A stretch of DNA of 64,000 bases from Paralithodes platypus (lineage: Eukaryota > Arthropoda > Malacostraca > Decapoda > Lithodidae). Below the pieces are notes generated by a model, which was not told the DNA's origin, searched no databases, and worked only from the letters and a program-made list of their open reading frames with translations. This document shows, piece after piece, positions 21,950-32,393 of the stretch (the first letter of the stretch is position 1; each line of letters opens with the position of its first letter). The position numbers were made by a program, and so were the translations under genes. The DNA is taken from positions 4,535,792-4,599,791 of the forward strand of contig CM064573.1 of the NCBI GenBank assembly GCA_032716605.1, written 5' to 3'.

Positions 21950-22803
21950 TCCTCCTCCTGCAACCTCTCCACCCTCCTCACCATTCCACCCTCCTCTCGC
22001 CTCCCTCCAGCTCTCCTCACCCACTTCTTTTGTATCCTAACCTTAGCTACCACTACATAATGATCAGACAGACCCCCTCCAATACCCCTGTATAGGGGTA
22101 GCATCCATCCTTAGCATCCATCACAGATTTCTTCATTCCTTCATCCACACATACATAATCAATCAATGACTTTCGTTCCACCACTGTCTCATCCTCCATC
22201 GTCCACACCCGTTTCCACGTGTACCTGTGGATCATTCTGTGTCGGAAGAAGGTGTTAGCTATCCACAGCCTCCTCCCCACACATACGTCCACAAGTGCCC
22301 TACCATTCCCATTCACCTCTGATGGTACCCCCACCCTCCCACCACTCCCTCAACTTTCCTATCACCCACCTTACCATTCATATCCCCAATCAGAAATATT
22401 TGTTCGTTCTTGTCAAACTTCTCCAGGCAAGCCTCCACATTCATCCAGAACTCCTCTTTCTTGCTTTTAAGTTTATCCTCTGTCGGGGCATACACACACA
22501 CAATCACCCACGTTTGTATTCCTACTTTCATTCTCACCCACACAATCCTTGAACCCACAGACCCATACTCTCTTACAAATTCCTTCCATTTGCTACTTAC
22601 AAACAAACACCCACCTTCTCGCGCTGTTCCTTCACTCACTCCATCACACACACCCATTCCACACTCCCACTCTCTCACATCTGAACCTTTCCATTTGGTC
22701 TCTGTCATTCCACATACATCCAGCCTGGCATTCACTAGCATTTCCAGAACCTCTCTCTCTCTTTTGTGCCATCATTCATGCCACTAACATTCCATGTAGC
22801 CAT
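21950..22803 (-). pseudogene. RTE-like copy 2 endonuclease
   Basis: The start codon is at 22801-22803 (MATWNVSGMNDGT). An extra GA then shifts the frame, and the open frame 22741-22313 carries the Glu box GMTETKWKGSDV, YAPTEDKL and FLIGDMNGKVGD. The next frame, 22334-22053, carries LWIANTFFRHRM and SLIDYVCVDEGM. The SDH box (GGLSDHYVVVAK) is read at about 22080-22040. It keeps the catalytic Glu lost in copy 1 but has at least two frameshifts. Confidence 0.85.
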
Positions 22804-23008
22804 TCTCAGAATGTCCGAAGGAATGTCCTTTATCGGTCGTGGTTCGTCAACATAGGTTCCGTCCGCATCCGAGGCTGTTCGTCCGTTTTTCTTTGCTTAG
22901 GTGTTTTTTCCGGGTGGCGGTTGCAAGCCCACCGACCCAACCTCTTTAGTCGCCTCTTACGACACGCAGAAGGCACGTGGGGCATATTCTATTCCCTTAC
23001 CCCCAGGG
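22804..23008 (-). promoter_or_regulatory. Conserved RTE-like 5' UTR
   Basis: About 200 bp upstream of the endonuclease ATG, closely matching 12961-13165 of copy 1. It contains GTGTCGTAAGAGGCGAC, which can form a 4-bp hairpin GTCG/CGAC, then a GGTTGGGTCGGTGGGCTT block. The terminal GGGG/CCCC pairing encloses about 17 nt. It probably holds the internal promoter, and perhaps a structured RNA; neither is demonstrated. Confidence 0.55.
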
Positions 23009-23201
23009 GGGTACTAAGGTGATTAATTAGCAATATATGCAAACAAGTTTTAGTTGATCGGCTCGGTGCCAGCGGGGGTGTTGGTGTATCATTTAGTTGA
23101 TGCACTGATCCCTCTGTGGGGTCTGGCTGGGCAACTCTACTTGTGCAGTTATTTCCAACATTGTTAAAACTAATATCGAAAAGCAATCATAGGGCCAGGG
23201 T

Positions 23202-23347
23202 ATTGACTTTGCTGCTGGGGGGTTTACACTCTTAGCAGCGGAGTACAATGCTTGACAAACCCAATATAAAATTATTCATGGCCTCAGATCATTGACTTTG
23301 CTGCTCGGGGTCTTGCACTCCCAGCAGCGGAGTACAATGCTTGACTA
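23202..23347. repeat. Imperfect direct repeat, 57-bp units, offset 89 bp
   Basis: ATTGACTTTGCTGCT, then GCAGCGGAGTACAATGCTTG, occurs at 23202-23258 and 23291-23347. No gene was seen here; the surrounding 23010-24200 is otherwise unassigned. Confidence 0.75.
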
Positions 23348-24209
23348 AATCTAAATATTGATTGACCTAATTTGACAACCGATGGGCTCTGTGGACAGGC
23401 TGTGGTAGTAGGGGGCCCTCCACCAGCTGTCTACACCCCAAGACACACCTGTTAGAGGCCAGTATTGCACCTCTCATGGTAGCACCAACCATTCGGGATG
23501 CTCCCAGCGCCCAAGTGATATTCCCGCAGATCTCAGTAATGGAACCAGACCAGAGTGAACCCTGCAGCTGGTGCACTGCTGCAGCAAGCTGGTCTGGTAT
23601 CCGCCTACCTAATAAAGACAAAAATACAAATATGATGTACAGAATACTATGACAAGAGTCAGTAAAGATAGAACAATTAGTACTGCTAAAAATATTTAAT
23701 GGAATAAATTATAATAAGTCAAGGCCACTACAAAACAAATGGTCACAGAGAAATGAATGTACGGACAAAAATGTGCATATACATTTGTAATAATATGGTA
23801 ACAATGGAGTATTCTGGTTTATCCCAGATATCTTTTGATCTTCAACTATATTTCAATTTCTAATCTTAACTTCTACTAAGAACCAATCCCAATAACCCCC
23901 CCATGAATCCACCAAATACTTCAAACCCAAATTCACCAGCCTCCAATCCAATTAACAAGAATGTTTTTCACTCTCCTATAGCCATCCTATCCTATGAGGC
24001 AAAAAAACGCGTTCTACCTAAATACCATGTACATAAAAACCTACAGTACCAAACAAAATGACTTTTGGAGAGATCATCAAGCAACTTTCTACGGAAGGCA
24101 AGAATGCTTTCAGAAAAAGAGAAAAGATAGACAAGAATCTCTGTAACAACCAACTTGCCATAACCTTCAATGCAAAATGCTTGAGAGAAAATCTCCTGCC
24201 CATATATAC

Positions 24210-24212
24210 AAA

Positions 24213-24293
<81 letters not shown>
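24210..24293. repeat. (AT)n microsatellite
   Basis: Pure AT run of about 80 bp. Confidence 0.95.
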
Positions 24294-24296
<3 letters not shown>

Positions 24297-24584
24297 GTAT
24301 ACTCAGTATATAATTATATATCTGGGGAGATTGTAGACACCAATCAAACAGGGCAATACCCAGGGGAGGCCTCACAGACATGTGATAGGGAATTGCTGGA
24401 ATTCCTGTTTTATTTGTCTTGCTTCTCTTACTGTTTCTATGTGTGTCTCGCCTGCACAGAGAGTACAAAGGAGTACAAGGGAAAACAAGCAACAACATAT
24501 CTATAGATCTTTTCGAGGCTGCTTGTAGCTAAACTACCTAACCTATGTGAGAAAAAGATAATGGTGGCTTAATATAAAGAGCTG

Positions 24585-24857
24585 CTATTCGTTTGCAAAC
24601 ACAGTTAATCGTGGATTTAGAGCGAGATATTTGTTAAAGCCTATTTTGAAAATTTCAACAGTATTGCATTCAGTGACGTGACTAGGTAGTCCATTCCATA
24701 GGTTTACTACTCGATTGAACAAAAAATGCTTTGCCACATGGGAGTTAAAATGCTTTCCGATTATCTTGCAACCATTTCCTCTAGTGTAATTTGAGTGATC
24801 GATTGTGAAATATTTGTTGACATCCATATTGTCAATACCTTTAATCATTTTAAACAC
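24585..24857 (-). pseudogene. Element D C-terminal block
   Basis: 90 codons: FTIDHSNYTRGNGCKIIGK, then FLFNRVVNLWNGLPSHV, ending LALNPRLTVFANE. It aligns end to end with the last 90 residues of the intact RT ORF at 20076-21719. Confidence 0.85.
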
Positions 24858-25274
24858 TTGAATTAGGTCCCCTCTCAGCCTACGCTATGTTAAACTGAAC
24901 AAATTTGACTCTTTTAGACACACTTCATATGATTTTTGTACAGTCTAGGGATCATTTTGTTGTTACTCTCTGCTGTATTCTCCCCAGTTGATCTATGTCC
25001 TTTTCATAATATGGGCACCAAAATTGTACACAGTATTCTAGATTTGGGGCGAACCAAAGACTTGTATAAGGTGAGAATGACATTTTCAGATCTGTATTCA
25101 AACGATCTTCCAATGAAGCCAATAATTTTGTTTGCTAATTCGGTACATTGTTGGCTGGGTTACAAAGTACTTGATATTGTTACTCCTAAGTCAGTTTCTT
25201 TATCAGTATTTTGGAGTTGACTACCATTCATTGAGTAGTTTGAATTTTCAGTTTTGTATCGTATATGTAGTACT

Positions 25275-25960
25275 TTACATTTGTCTGAAACTCATTTGCC
25301 AGGTTTGGACCGAATTTGCTAATTTATCTAAATAATTTTGGATCTGTTGAACATGCAAGGGAGATACTACTATGTTCGCTATTTTGGTATAATCTGCACA
25401 TTTTGAAATTGTACATGAGGGATCATGATCATTGTCATTTATATAAATTAAGAAAATAACAGGTCCGAGCACCCTGCGGTACACCACTTGTGAAATTTTT
25501 CCAGTCCGAGGCTTTACCGTTTATAACTACTCGTTGCTTAAGCCAATTCACAATCCATCGAAGTATATATCCTTCTATGCCATGAGCTTTTAATTTTATC
25601 AAGAGACGCTTGTGGGGGACTTTATCGAATGATTTTTGGAAATCAAGGTAGACAATGTCGACGGCTTTACTTTCGTCATACATGTTAGTGTTGTCGTGAC
25701 AAAATTCAAAGAGATTTGTTAGGCATAAATGTTTGTTTCGGAAACCATGCCATGATTATTGTATCCTATTCTTTTCTTCTAAATGGTTTACAAGTTTATC
25801 TTTGATGATTGTTTCGAGAATTTTACATATGATTGCAGTCAAACTTATTGGATGGTAGTTGCAAGGTAGTGATCTGTTTCCTTTTTTGAAAATAGGTGTT
25901 ACATTAGCTAATTTCTAATCATTGGGTACAATGCCACTTCGCATTGTATTGCTAAAAACG
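25275..25960 (-). pseudogene. Element D reverse transcriptase fragments
   Basis: Motif A is in 25683-25435: AVDIVYLDFQKSFDKVPHKR, then QRVVINGKASDWKNFTSGVP. A frameshift leads into 25487-25275, where the active site is a degraded ISKCADYTKIAN (family: KFADDTKIAN). The fingers with QHGFRKK-like coding lie at about 25750 in broken frames. Loss of one catalytic Asp shows it is dead. Confidence 0.8.
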
Positions 25961-26142
25961 TAGTGCTAAGGGTTTTGATATCTCGTCTCTTAATTATTTT
26001 AAAACTCTAGGAGAAATAGTATCAGATCCAGGGGATTTACTAGAGTTTATTTTGTTTATGCTGTTTAGTACATCTACTTCCGTGATTACGATATCACTGA
26101 AAAACAAATTATTGTTTATTATAGTAGTGTGGCATGAGGAAT

Positions 26143-26508
26143 TTAATTCAGATCTTCTTCGGTAAAGACTGATACAACAAAGTTATTGAGACTATTACTC
26201 ATCTGGACTTCATCACCGACAAGATCTCCATTTTCATTAGTAAGTGGTCCGATATGAGATGTTATCACCTTTTTACTTCTAATATATTCATAGAATTCTT
26301 TTGGATTTGACTTACATAAGCTTGCATTACGGGATTCCAAGTTTGTCTTACTTCGTTTTATCAGTTGTTTGGTATTCCGTCGGAGAGTAAGATAGCTTAT
26401 CCAGTCTGATTCATTCTTTGTTCTATTGGAAGTATTGTGGGCAGATTTTTTGGCATGTAGACGATTTTTAAGTTCCGTGTTACACCATTTTGGGCGTCGA
26501 TTTTTCAT
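26143..26508 (-). pseudogene. Element D linker between endonuclease and RT
   Basis: 121 codons with KKSAHNTSNRTKNESDWISY, SNPKEFYEYIRSKKV and SNSLNNFVVSVFTEEDL. The last phrase matches SNALNTFFASVFTTEDL at the start of the intact RT ORF at 20076, fixing its place in the element. Confidence 0.8.
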
Positions 26509-26595
26509 AGGGATGCAAGAAGTAATGGCTTTTTTATATATTTCTGAGAAGGAGTTCCATATCCCATTAGCATCTCTGATGTGGTTTATAAAGTT

Positions 26596-27265
26596 TCAAT
26601 CTGTTTTGACAAAAATAGTCCGTAGTTTATTGAAATTGTCTTTCTTGAAATTGGGTACCTTTTCATTACTCTCATTTGATTTATTGATTAGAAATTTGAT
26701 GTTGAATGTGATCGAACGATGATCACTTGTACTAAATTCTTCTCTTACTATCATTTGGTTTACTAAGTCGTCTTTAGTCGCAAAGATTAGATCAAGAATT
26801 GTTGCCCCGTGTTGGATATTGAACAAATTTAAATAATGAACTTTCTAGTATATATGAGTACAGGTCTGATCCTGTGTTAGATGTTAGAGATTCACCCCAC
26901 TGAGATACTGGCAAGTTGAAGCCTCCAAAAAGTATGACATCTTCGTTATCACTAATTTCAGCGATTTGGTCATAGACTTTTCTGTCAATGTTTAGTGATT
27001 GTCCTGAGGGGCGATATGTTAGCCCAAGGGTTATCTTTTCTTGAAGCTTATTTTTCATATGAACATAAATTATGTCAATGTTATCTATAGATGTTTTCGT
27101 TACTAGCACGGGATGAATATCTTTCCCTGCGTACAGCAAAACGCCTTCCCCATTTTTGTTTATCCAACTACATGCAACCATTGTATATCCAGGTATATTG
27201 TATTCAGCTAAATAGTCTCTATGTTCAATGTTTAGCCATGATTCGGTGATACCCATTATATACAA
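26596..27265 (-). pseudogene. Element D APE endonuclease
   Basis: 27265-26792 holds the Glu box MGITESWLN, the EGVLLYAGKDIHP strand and a degraded Asp box LFGGFNLPVSQWGES (family GDFN). After a frameshift near 26810, 26826-26596 holds LDLIFATKDDLVNQM and the SDH box STSDHRSITF. Upstream, VFFANARSICNKCSDLEE is readable at about 27360-27290. Confidence 0.82.
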
Positions 27266-28453
27266 ATTATTATTTCTTAATTAACTATTTCTTCAAGGTC
27301 TGAACATTTGTTACAAATACTTCGAGCATTTGCAAAAAAGACCTTAATATCCTGGAGAGAGTTGTTGCAGTTGATTTGTGAATTTGATTCATTTCCGGGG
27401 TATACTATGTTGTAGGATTTGGGCGGATTTCCGTTTACATCTCTGGCTGTCTTTGGTCCTCGCTGTCCTAGATCCGCATCCCAGGCTGTCCTCGGTTGAC
27501 TTTGGATCCTGTCCGAAAATCCTTTACGGCATCGTTTAGCAGTCGGTCAAGTCGGACTGCTCCCACCATCCAACTACCTCTCACAAACACCATCTCCTCC
27601 TATCCAGTTCACTAAACAATCAATCAAGGTTATTGTGGGTGCAAATGTGGTTTAAGAGTGAAAGGTGGGTTTTTGTGAGGCCAGTGAAAGGACGATGGAG
27701 GAGGTGGAGGGTTTTTGGGAAGATATGAGGGATTGTCTACAAGGGTTTGAGGAAAATTAAAATGTGGTACATTTAGGAGACCTGAATGCTACAGTAGGCC
27801 ATGAATCTGTTGAGGGAGTCATAGGTAGCTGAGAGTGAGGAATTGCAGGAGGATGCGAGGCAAGCGAGAAGTAAGAGAGGTAATAAAAGTTAGTGAAATA
27901 AAGAAAAATACATGAGAGAGGTAGTTCCAGGAGCGGTTAAATGAGAAATGAATGGAAGTGAGAGAGATGGAAGATAGAGAAATTGAGGATGAATGGCAAC
28001 AGTTTAGGGAAGGAGTGTAAGCAAGTGCAGAGGAAGTATGTGGTAAAAGGAGAGTAGGTGGAAGAGGTATCAGGAAGGGAAGTAAGTGGTGGAATGATAC
28101 GGTAAGAAAGGCAGTTGAGGAGAAGGGACAATGGTTTGAGAGGATTTTACAGGATGATAGTGTTGAGGTATGGGAGAGGTACAAGGAGAAAAGGAGGGAG
28201 GCAAAATGGAAGATTAGAGAAGCGAAGAAAAGTGCAAACTAAAGGTAGGGTCAAAGCATAAGTGAAAATGTTGCGGAATGAAAGGAAAGATATAAATACA
28301 GTAAAGAAAGGAGAACAATAGAGGGAAGAATCGGTGTAAGATGCAAAGGAAGAGTAAAGTTGTGCAAGTGAGGAAAAAATGTATGATAAATGTACGAGAT
28401 GGAAGAGAGGCAGTGATTGAAGCAGTGGTTGTTGTTGTTGTTGTTGTTGTTCC

Positions 28454-31400
28454 CTAAGCTGCCTGGCCAAACAGCCCCGAGTCCCTGAGGAAGGCCATGG
28501 CCACGATCGGGCTTTCCCACAGAGCTCTCATTGAGTGTAGATTGTGTTGTTGGCGTAAGTGGTTGTGTGAAATGCAGTCTTCTATGATGTGTTTAATGGT
28601 ATGGGGTGCTGTGTTACATCCCGGGCAGGCGTCGACAACGGAGTCATCCAGTCTCTTCTGATAGCTCAGGAAAGCTGGATGGTGTCCGCATCTCAGCCTG
28701 GCCAGGTGGACTCTGTCCTCGCGAGGAAGGGAGGATTCGGAAGGATGGATTTCGGGAGGTCGTGCATGCAGCTGCGTGTTGTCTGTGAGTGAGTGGATGG
28801 ATCGGCGAGAGATATGAGTATGGATGTGCTTCTGGAAGTTGGTTCGGGGTGGGCAGGGAGGGAGAGAGGACAATAATTGTGTGTGATACCGTGTGCTGGG
28901 TGTTGTTTTGATATTTCTTGATGTCTGTGGGTGTGTTGCCATGTAGTTTAGTGGGTGGTCTTGGTTCGTGGAGGCTGCTGCCAGGAATTGAGTGCCTCTC
29001 ATGTCCAGATGGTCTTTGACTTTGAGGATTTTGGTTTCTTGATGTAGGTGATCTGTGGGTGCAGTAGCTGTGCAGCCTGTAATGATCTTCAGGGCTTTGT
29101 TTTGAATAGTCTGTAAGGTCTTATGATGTGTTTCAGCTAGGTTAGAAGCCCAGGCTGGGCTTGCGTATTCCATCACTGATCTTATGTATTGTTTATATAC
29201 TGTGGTGGTAGTTTCTTTGTTGTGTCCAAATTTTGTGTGAGCAAGTGACCTGAAGGCATTAAGTCTGGGTGTCAGTTTCTTTTTAATGTTTGTGGTGTGG
29301 TGTTTGAATGTCATATGAGTATCATATGTTACTCCTAGGATTTTGGGTGTGTGTGTATGTGTTAGGGATGTGTTGTTTATGGTGAGTTGAGGGATGTATT
29401 CGTGTTCTCCTGTCCAGCTTGTAAGCAGGGTTGCGGTGGATTTAGTGGGGGCTAGATTAAGTCTGTTTGTAATGCACCAGCCATGTAGTGTGTTGAGATA
29501 GGGTTGAAGGAGATCTGTTGCTCTTTTTGGGTCATGGTGTGTGCATGTGAGTGTTATGTCATCTGCATAGGAGGCTAAGTATATTTGGGGCGTATTGGGT
29601 GTAGTTTTATTGTGCATGTACAGATTGAAGAGTGCGGGCGATAGGATGGATCCTTGTGGGACTCCGTTTGGAAAGTTTCTGATTTTAGATGACTGACCGG
29701 CAAAAGATACGTGTGCACATCTGCCTGCTAGGAAGTTGGCCAGCCACCTTTTTGTGTTGTTGTGCATGTTTGTGTTGTAGATTTGGTTTGTTAGGTTGTG
29801 GTGGGGGATGGCATCGAAGGCTTTACTAATGTCGAGTGTGGCTAATAGTGATCTGTGTGGTGGTCTAGCTGAGTTGATGCCGTCAAAAGCTCTTTGTGTA
29901 AGGTCTGTGAGAAGATTGTTTGTGGAGTGCAGTGGCCTAAAGCCATGTTGTGTTGGAGCTAGGGGTAGGTCAGGTGTAATTAGTTGTAATACTAGGCGTT
30001 CCATGACTTTGGAGGGGGAGCAAAGGAGTGTGATGGGGCGGTGCGAGGAGGGTAGCGTGGGGTCTTTGTTGGGTTTGGGGAATGTGATGATGATACCATG
30101 CTTCCAAATGTCTGGTATTGTGTTGTGTGAATAGCTGTAGTTTGATATGTTAGTGAGTGCCTGTATGCCTTGTGGTCCCAGGTGTCTGAGGTGTATGTTG
30201 CTTATGTTGTCTAGGCCACAGGCGGGTGAGTGCTTGAGATTGTTGATGATATGCTTTGTCTGGTGATTGGTGAAGGGTGTATAGTCAGGGTCTGTGGGGA
30301 ATTGTCTCTTACGTCGGATGACACGTCGGTCGTCTTTGTGAGGTTTTAGGTGGCTGACATGTGAGAAGTGATTGATGAGAGTGTTTGCTTGTTGTTTACA
30401 TGAAGGAGTAGAGTCTGTTGTTGTGATTGCAGCATGTGATTGTGTTGTGTTGCTGTTGGAAAGTGTGATGCTGTTTAGTGTTTTGTAGAGTTTTTTGGGG
30501 TTGGTTTTGTGATCAAGTGTTTGTAGGAAGTTATTCCAATTTAGTTTTTGTTGTTCTTGTATTTTGTTGTTAGTTTGGGTGTTGAGTGCTTGAATTTGTT
30601 GTGTGATGTCTTGTGTGTGGGGTGCTGGGGAGTGTTTCAGTATATCGCGTTGTCTGATGAGGTTTTGAATTTCTGGTGTGAAGTTGGGGTTGTGTCTTTT
30701 TCTGTTACCTCTTGGAATGTGTTTCTTGTCAGCGTTTTGGATAGTTTTATTGAGTATGTGGACAGCATTGTTGATGTTAGTGATGGGTGTACTGTTTAGA
30801 GTTGTGAAGTGTTGTTCTGTCTCATTTGTGAATGCTTCCCAGTTAGCTCTTTTATAATTGGTGTATGTGTGTTTGTGGCTAGCTGGGGTGAGTCTGGTTT
30901 TGGTGGTGATAATGATCGGGAGGTGGTCAGAGCCTAAGGTTCTGACCACCCTCCAGGATGTTGTGGGGGCGAGTTCTGGGGAGCAAAAGGTGATGTCGGG
31001 AGGTGATGGGTTATAGAGGGCTTGGTGAGGAATATGGGTATGTTGATGGATGTCGTTAAGGATGATGAGGTTATCAGTTTGGTTTTGTAGTACCAGCCCT
31101 CTGTCTGTATCGGGGTTGTCGACAAACCAGGCCGACGTCTTGGCATTGAAGTCACCACCCAGGATGATGTGTGGGGTGTTTGTGATGTGTTGTAAGTGTG
31201 GTCTGTATTCATTTGGTACTGTAGGGGATGTTTGGGGAGGGATGTATGTGTTTATGATGGTTATGTTGGAGTTGTTGCCAGTGCGTATTTTAATTGATTG
31301 TATTTCTGTTGTGTTATCATTTGGGGGGAGGAAGGATTTGGTGGTTTGTACACTGGTTACTATGTATGATATTTCTTTGTGTACCAGGGTGATGAGTCCA

Positions 31401-32386
31401 CCGCCCCCGCCGACAGCCCGGTCTTGTCTGATGGTGGTGAAATTATGAAATGTGGGTGTTTTTTGTGTTGTGCGGAGTTTTGTTTCTTGTAAGATTGCAA
31501 TGTGTATGTTGTGTTGTTTGATGAAGTGTGAGAGTTCGTGTTTCTTTGTGTTGATGCCATCTATGTTCAATTGAAGAATGTTAACGTTATGTGCTGCTGC
31601 ACGAGGATGGGGTGGGGGTGAGGGGGTGGGGGGGTGAGGGAGGGGCTGGGGGTTGGGATGGGTGAGGTGGGGGTTGGGATTGGGGAGCAGGAGATGGGGG
31701 TTGGAATGGATTAGGATGGGGTGTGGTGTGTTGAGTTGAGGATGTGGATGGTATGGGAAGGTTAGGTGGGTTAGGGAGGAGAGGTGGACGGGTTTTAGGG
31801 GGGGAGTGGATGATATGGGAAGGCTAGGTGGGTTGAGGAGGAGAGGTGCACGGGTTTTAGGCAAGGGATTTGACTGGGAGAGGGAGGGGCATGAGGAACA
31901 GGTCCAGGTGTTCGTGTAGTGTTTCTTGGAGGCAAGTGTTGTACAGGTGAAGTGGGTCCAGTTCCTGCATGAATTGCAGAGAACTGAACCCTTAGTGTGG
32001 CGACTCAAAGTGATGGGTTTTGAGCAAGTTGGACATATGTATGTGTACGTGGGTCCTGGGTTGCTCTCAATGTCTCCGGCTAGAAGAAGTCTTCGAGAAA
32101 TGACAGCCGGAGAGTCATTTCTCGGTGTAGGAAAAACTGTGTGATGTGTGTGTGTGGTGTGAGAGGTGTGGAAATTCCCGGCGCGACCGAAGCCGTTCCA
32201 AGGACCCATGCCCCCAGGGAGGGGGCAGGGGATGGTTGTGACGGTTTGGCTCCCGAACCTGCTCCCGTGGCCAGCATCCGGGTGTCCTCCACTGGTCGTT
32301 GATCTTTTCTCCGGCCGTGGAGGGTCGGCAGCCATCCGCGGTTGGCAGCTCCGGGAGCTGGTCCTACGGCGTAGACGCCGCCACAT
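28454..32386 (-). CDS. 2A LINE polyprotein: 2A, PHD finger, APE endonuclease, reverse transcriptase
   Basis: 1310 codons, uninterrupted. Residues 1-104 form an Arg/Pro/Thr-rich leader. Residues 105-112 are DIESNPGP, a complete 2A ribosome-skipping motif preceded by RRLLLAG; release would fall between Gly111 and Pro112. Next comes a C4HC3 PHD-type finger (Cys118, 121, 137, 140, His145, Cys148, 163, 166), then a Pro/His-rich linker to about 266. The APE endonuclease spans about 267-490 (Asn274, Glu301, Asp412/Asn414, Ser486-Asp-His). The RT spans about 720-1000 (Asp852 in LATLDISKAFDAI, grip GVPQGSILSP, SYADD at 939-943). A Cys/His box CPGCNTAPHTIKHIIEDC lies near the C-terminus. The clade looks like the I/Ingi (Vingi-like) or jockey group; not settled. 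The true start codon is uncertain because the first ATG is only 8 nt from the element end. Confidence 0.93.
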   Translation of the reverse strand: MWRRLRRRTSSRSCQPRMAADPPRPEKRSTTSGGHPDAGHGSRFGSQTVTTIPCPLPGGMGPWNGFGRAGNFHTSHTTHTHHTVFPTPRNDSPAVISRRLLLAGDIESNPGPTYTYICPTCSKPITLSRHTKGSVLCNSCRNWTHFTCTTLASKKHYTNTWTCSSCPSLSQSNPLPKTRAPLLLNPPSLPISSTPPLKPVHLSSLTHLTFPYHPHPQLNTPHPILIHSNPHLLLPNPNPHLTHPNPQPLPHPPTPSPPPHPRAAAHNVNILQLNIDGINTKKHELSHFIKQHNIHIAILQETKLRTTQKTPTFHNFTTIRQDRAVGGGGGLITLVHKEISYIVTSVQTTKSFLPPNDNTTEIQSIKIRTGNNSNITIINTYIPPQTSPTVPNEYRPHLQHITNTPHIILGGDFNAKTSAWFVDNPDTDRGLVLQNQTDNLIILNDIHQHTHIPHQALYNPSPPDITFCSPELAPTTSWRVVRTLGSDHLPIIITTKTRLTPASHKHTYTNYKRANWEAFTNETEQHFTTLNSTPITNINNAVHILNKTIQNADKKHIPRGNRKRHNPNFTPEIQNLIRQRDILKHSPAPHTQDITQQIQALNTQTNNKIQEQQKLNWNNFLQTLDHKTNPKKLYKTLNSITLSNSNTTQSHAAITTTDSTPSCKQQANTLINHFSHVSHLKPHKDDRRVIRRKRQFPTDPDYTPFTNHQTKHIINNLKHSPACGLDNISNIHLRHLGPQGIQALTNISNYSYSHNTIPDIWKHGIIITFPKPNKDPTLPSSHRPITLLCSPSKVMERLVLQLITPDLPLAPTQHGFRPLHSTNNLLTDLTQRAFDGINSARPPHRSLLATLDISKAFDAIPHHNLTNQIYNTNMHNNTKRWLANFLAGRCAHVSFAGQSSKIRNFPNGVPQGSILSPALFNLYMHNKTTPNTPQIYLASYADDITLTCTHHDPKRATDLLQPYLNTLHGWCITNRLNLAPTKSTATLLTSWTGEHEYIPQLTINNTSLTHTHTPKILGVTYDTHMTFKHHTTNIKKKLTPRLNAFRSLAHTKFGHNKETTTTVYKQYIRSVMEYASPAWASNLAETHHKTLQTIQNKALKIITGCTATAPTDHLHQETKILKVKDHLDMRGTQFLAAASTNQDHPLNYMATHPQTSRNIKTTPSTRYHTQLLSSLPPCPPRTNFQKHIHTHISRRSIHSLTDNTQLHARPPEIHPSESSLPREDRVHLARLRCGHHPAFLSYQKRLDDSVVDACPGCNTAPHTIKHIIEDCISHNHLRQQHNLHSMRALWESPIVAMAFLRDSGLFGQAA

Positions 32387-32393
32387 CAGGACC
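32317..32393 (-). ncRNA. Candidate HDV-like ribozyme at the 2A LINE 5' end
   Basis: Element nt 1-7 (GGTCCTG) pair with nt 28-34 (TAGGACC), a 7-bp P1 starting exactly at the element's first base. Inside lies CGGCG/CGCCG (nt 14-18 and 23-27), which can act as P3. GTGG at nt 10-13 can pair with CCAC at nt 74-77 as P2. An AGCTC/GAGCT hairpin (nt 35-47) may be P4. This order matches the HDV-like fold known at 5' ends of several LINEs, but the catalytic-C region between P4 and P2' does not clearly fit the consensus. In copy B, P1 is kept through G-U pairs. Confidence 0.45.

Larger units (their letters stand above)
17895..23008 (-). mobile_element. RTE-like LINE copy 2, full-length, split by a CR1-like insertion
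   Basis: On the minus strand the 5' terminus (CTGGGGGTAAGGGAATAG) is at 23008 and the TAGA-type tail at about 17895. It is collinear with copy 1. The coding sequence is interrupted at about 20014-21935 by a plus-strand CR1-like element inserted within the linker between endonuclease and RT. Apart from the insertion, it carries an extra GA in the endonuclease (near 22755) and several other breaks. Confidence 0.9.
24450..27550 (-). mobile_element. CR1-like LINE (element D), near full-length, decayed
   Basis: On the minus strand, coding fragments follow the family order: a pre-endonuclease region (about 27550-27360), endonuclease (27360-26596), linker (26508-26143), RT (about 25960-25275) and C-terminal block (24857-24585). 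The 3' end at about 24450-24490 is GAGTACAAAGGAGTACAAGG on the plus strand, the same repeated word as the tail of the element at 20014-21935. The C-terminal block shares FTIDxSNYTRGNGCKIIGK with that element, so they are one family. Many frameshifts are present. Confidence 0.85.
28432..32393 (-). mobile_element. 2A-peptide LINE, copy A, full-length and apparently intact
   Basis: Minus-strand element starting at GGTCCTGATGTGG (32393) and ending in an AAC repeat tail (28451-28429). It is flanked by a 14-bp target-site duplication TGAAGCAGTGGTTG (28418-28431 and 32394-32407; the left copy overlaps the tail). It is inserted in the old RTE-like element E. One ORF fills nearly the whole element. 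The sense strand is strikingly rich in A and C and poor in G. Both termini agree with copy B at 51327-55317. Confidence 0.95.

Noticed and set aside
23367..23621. 84-codon minus-strand ORF
   Set aside because: No recognisable domain, no repeat or splice context.
30548..31448. Plus-strand ORFs rich in Val, Leu, Phe and Cys, which look membrane-like
   Set aside because: Antisense of the 2A LINE; hydrophobicity results from the T/G-rich antisense strand.
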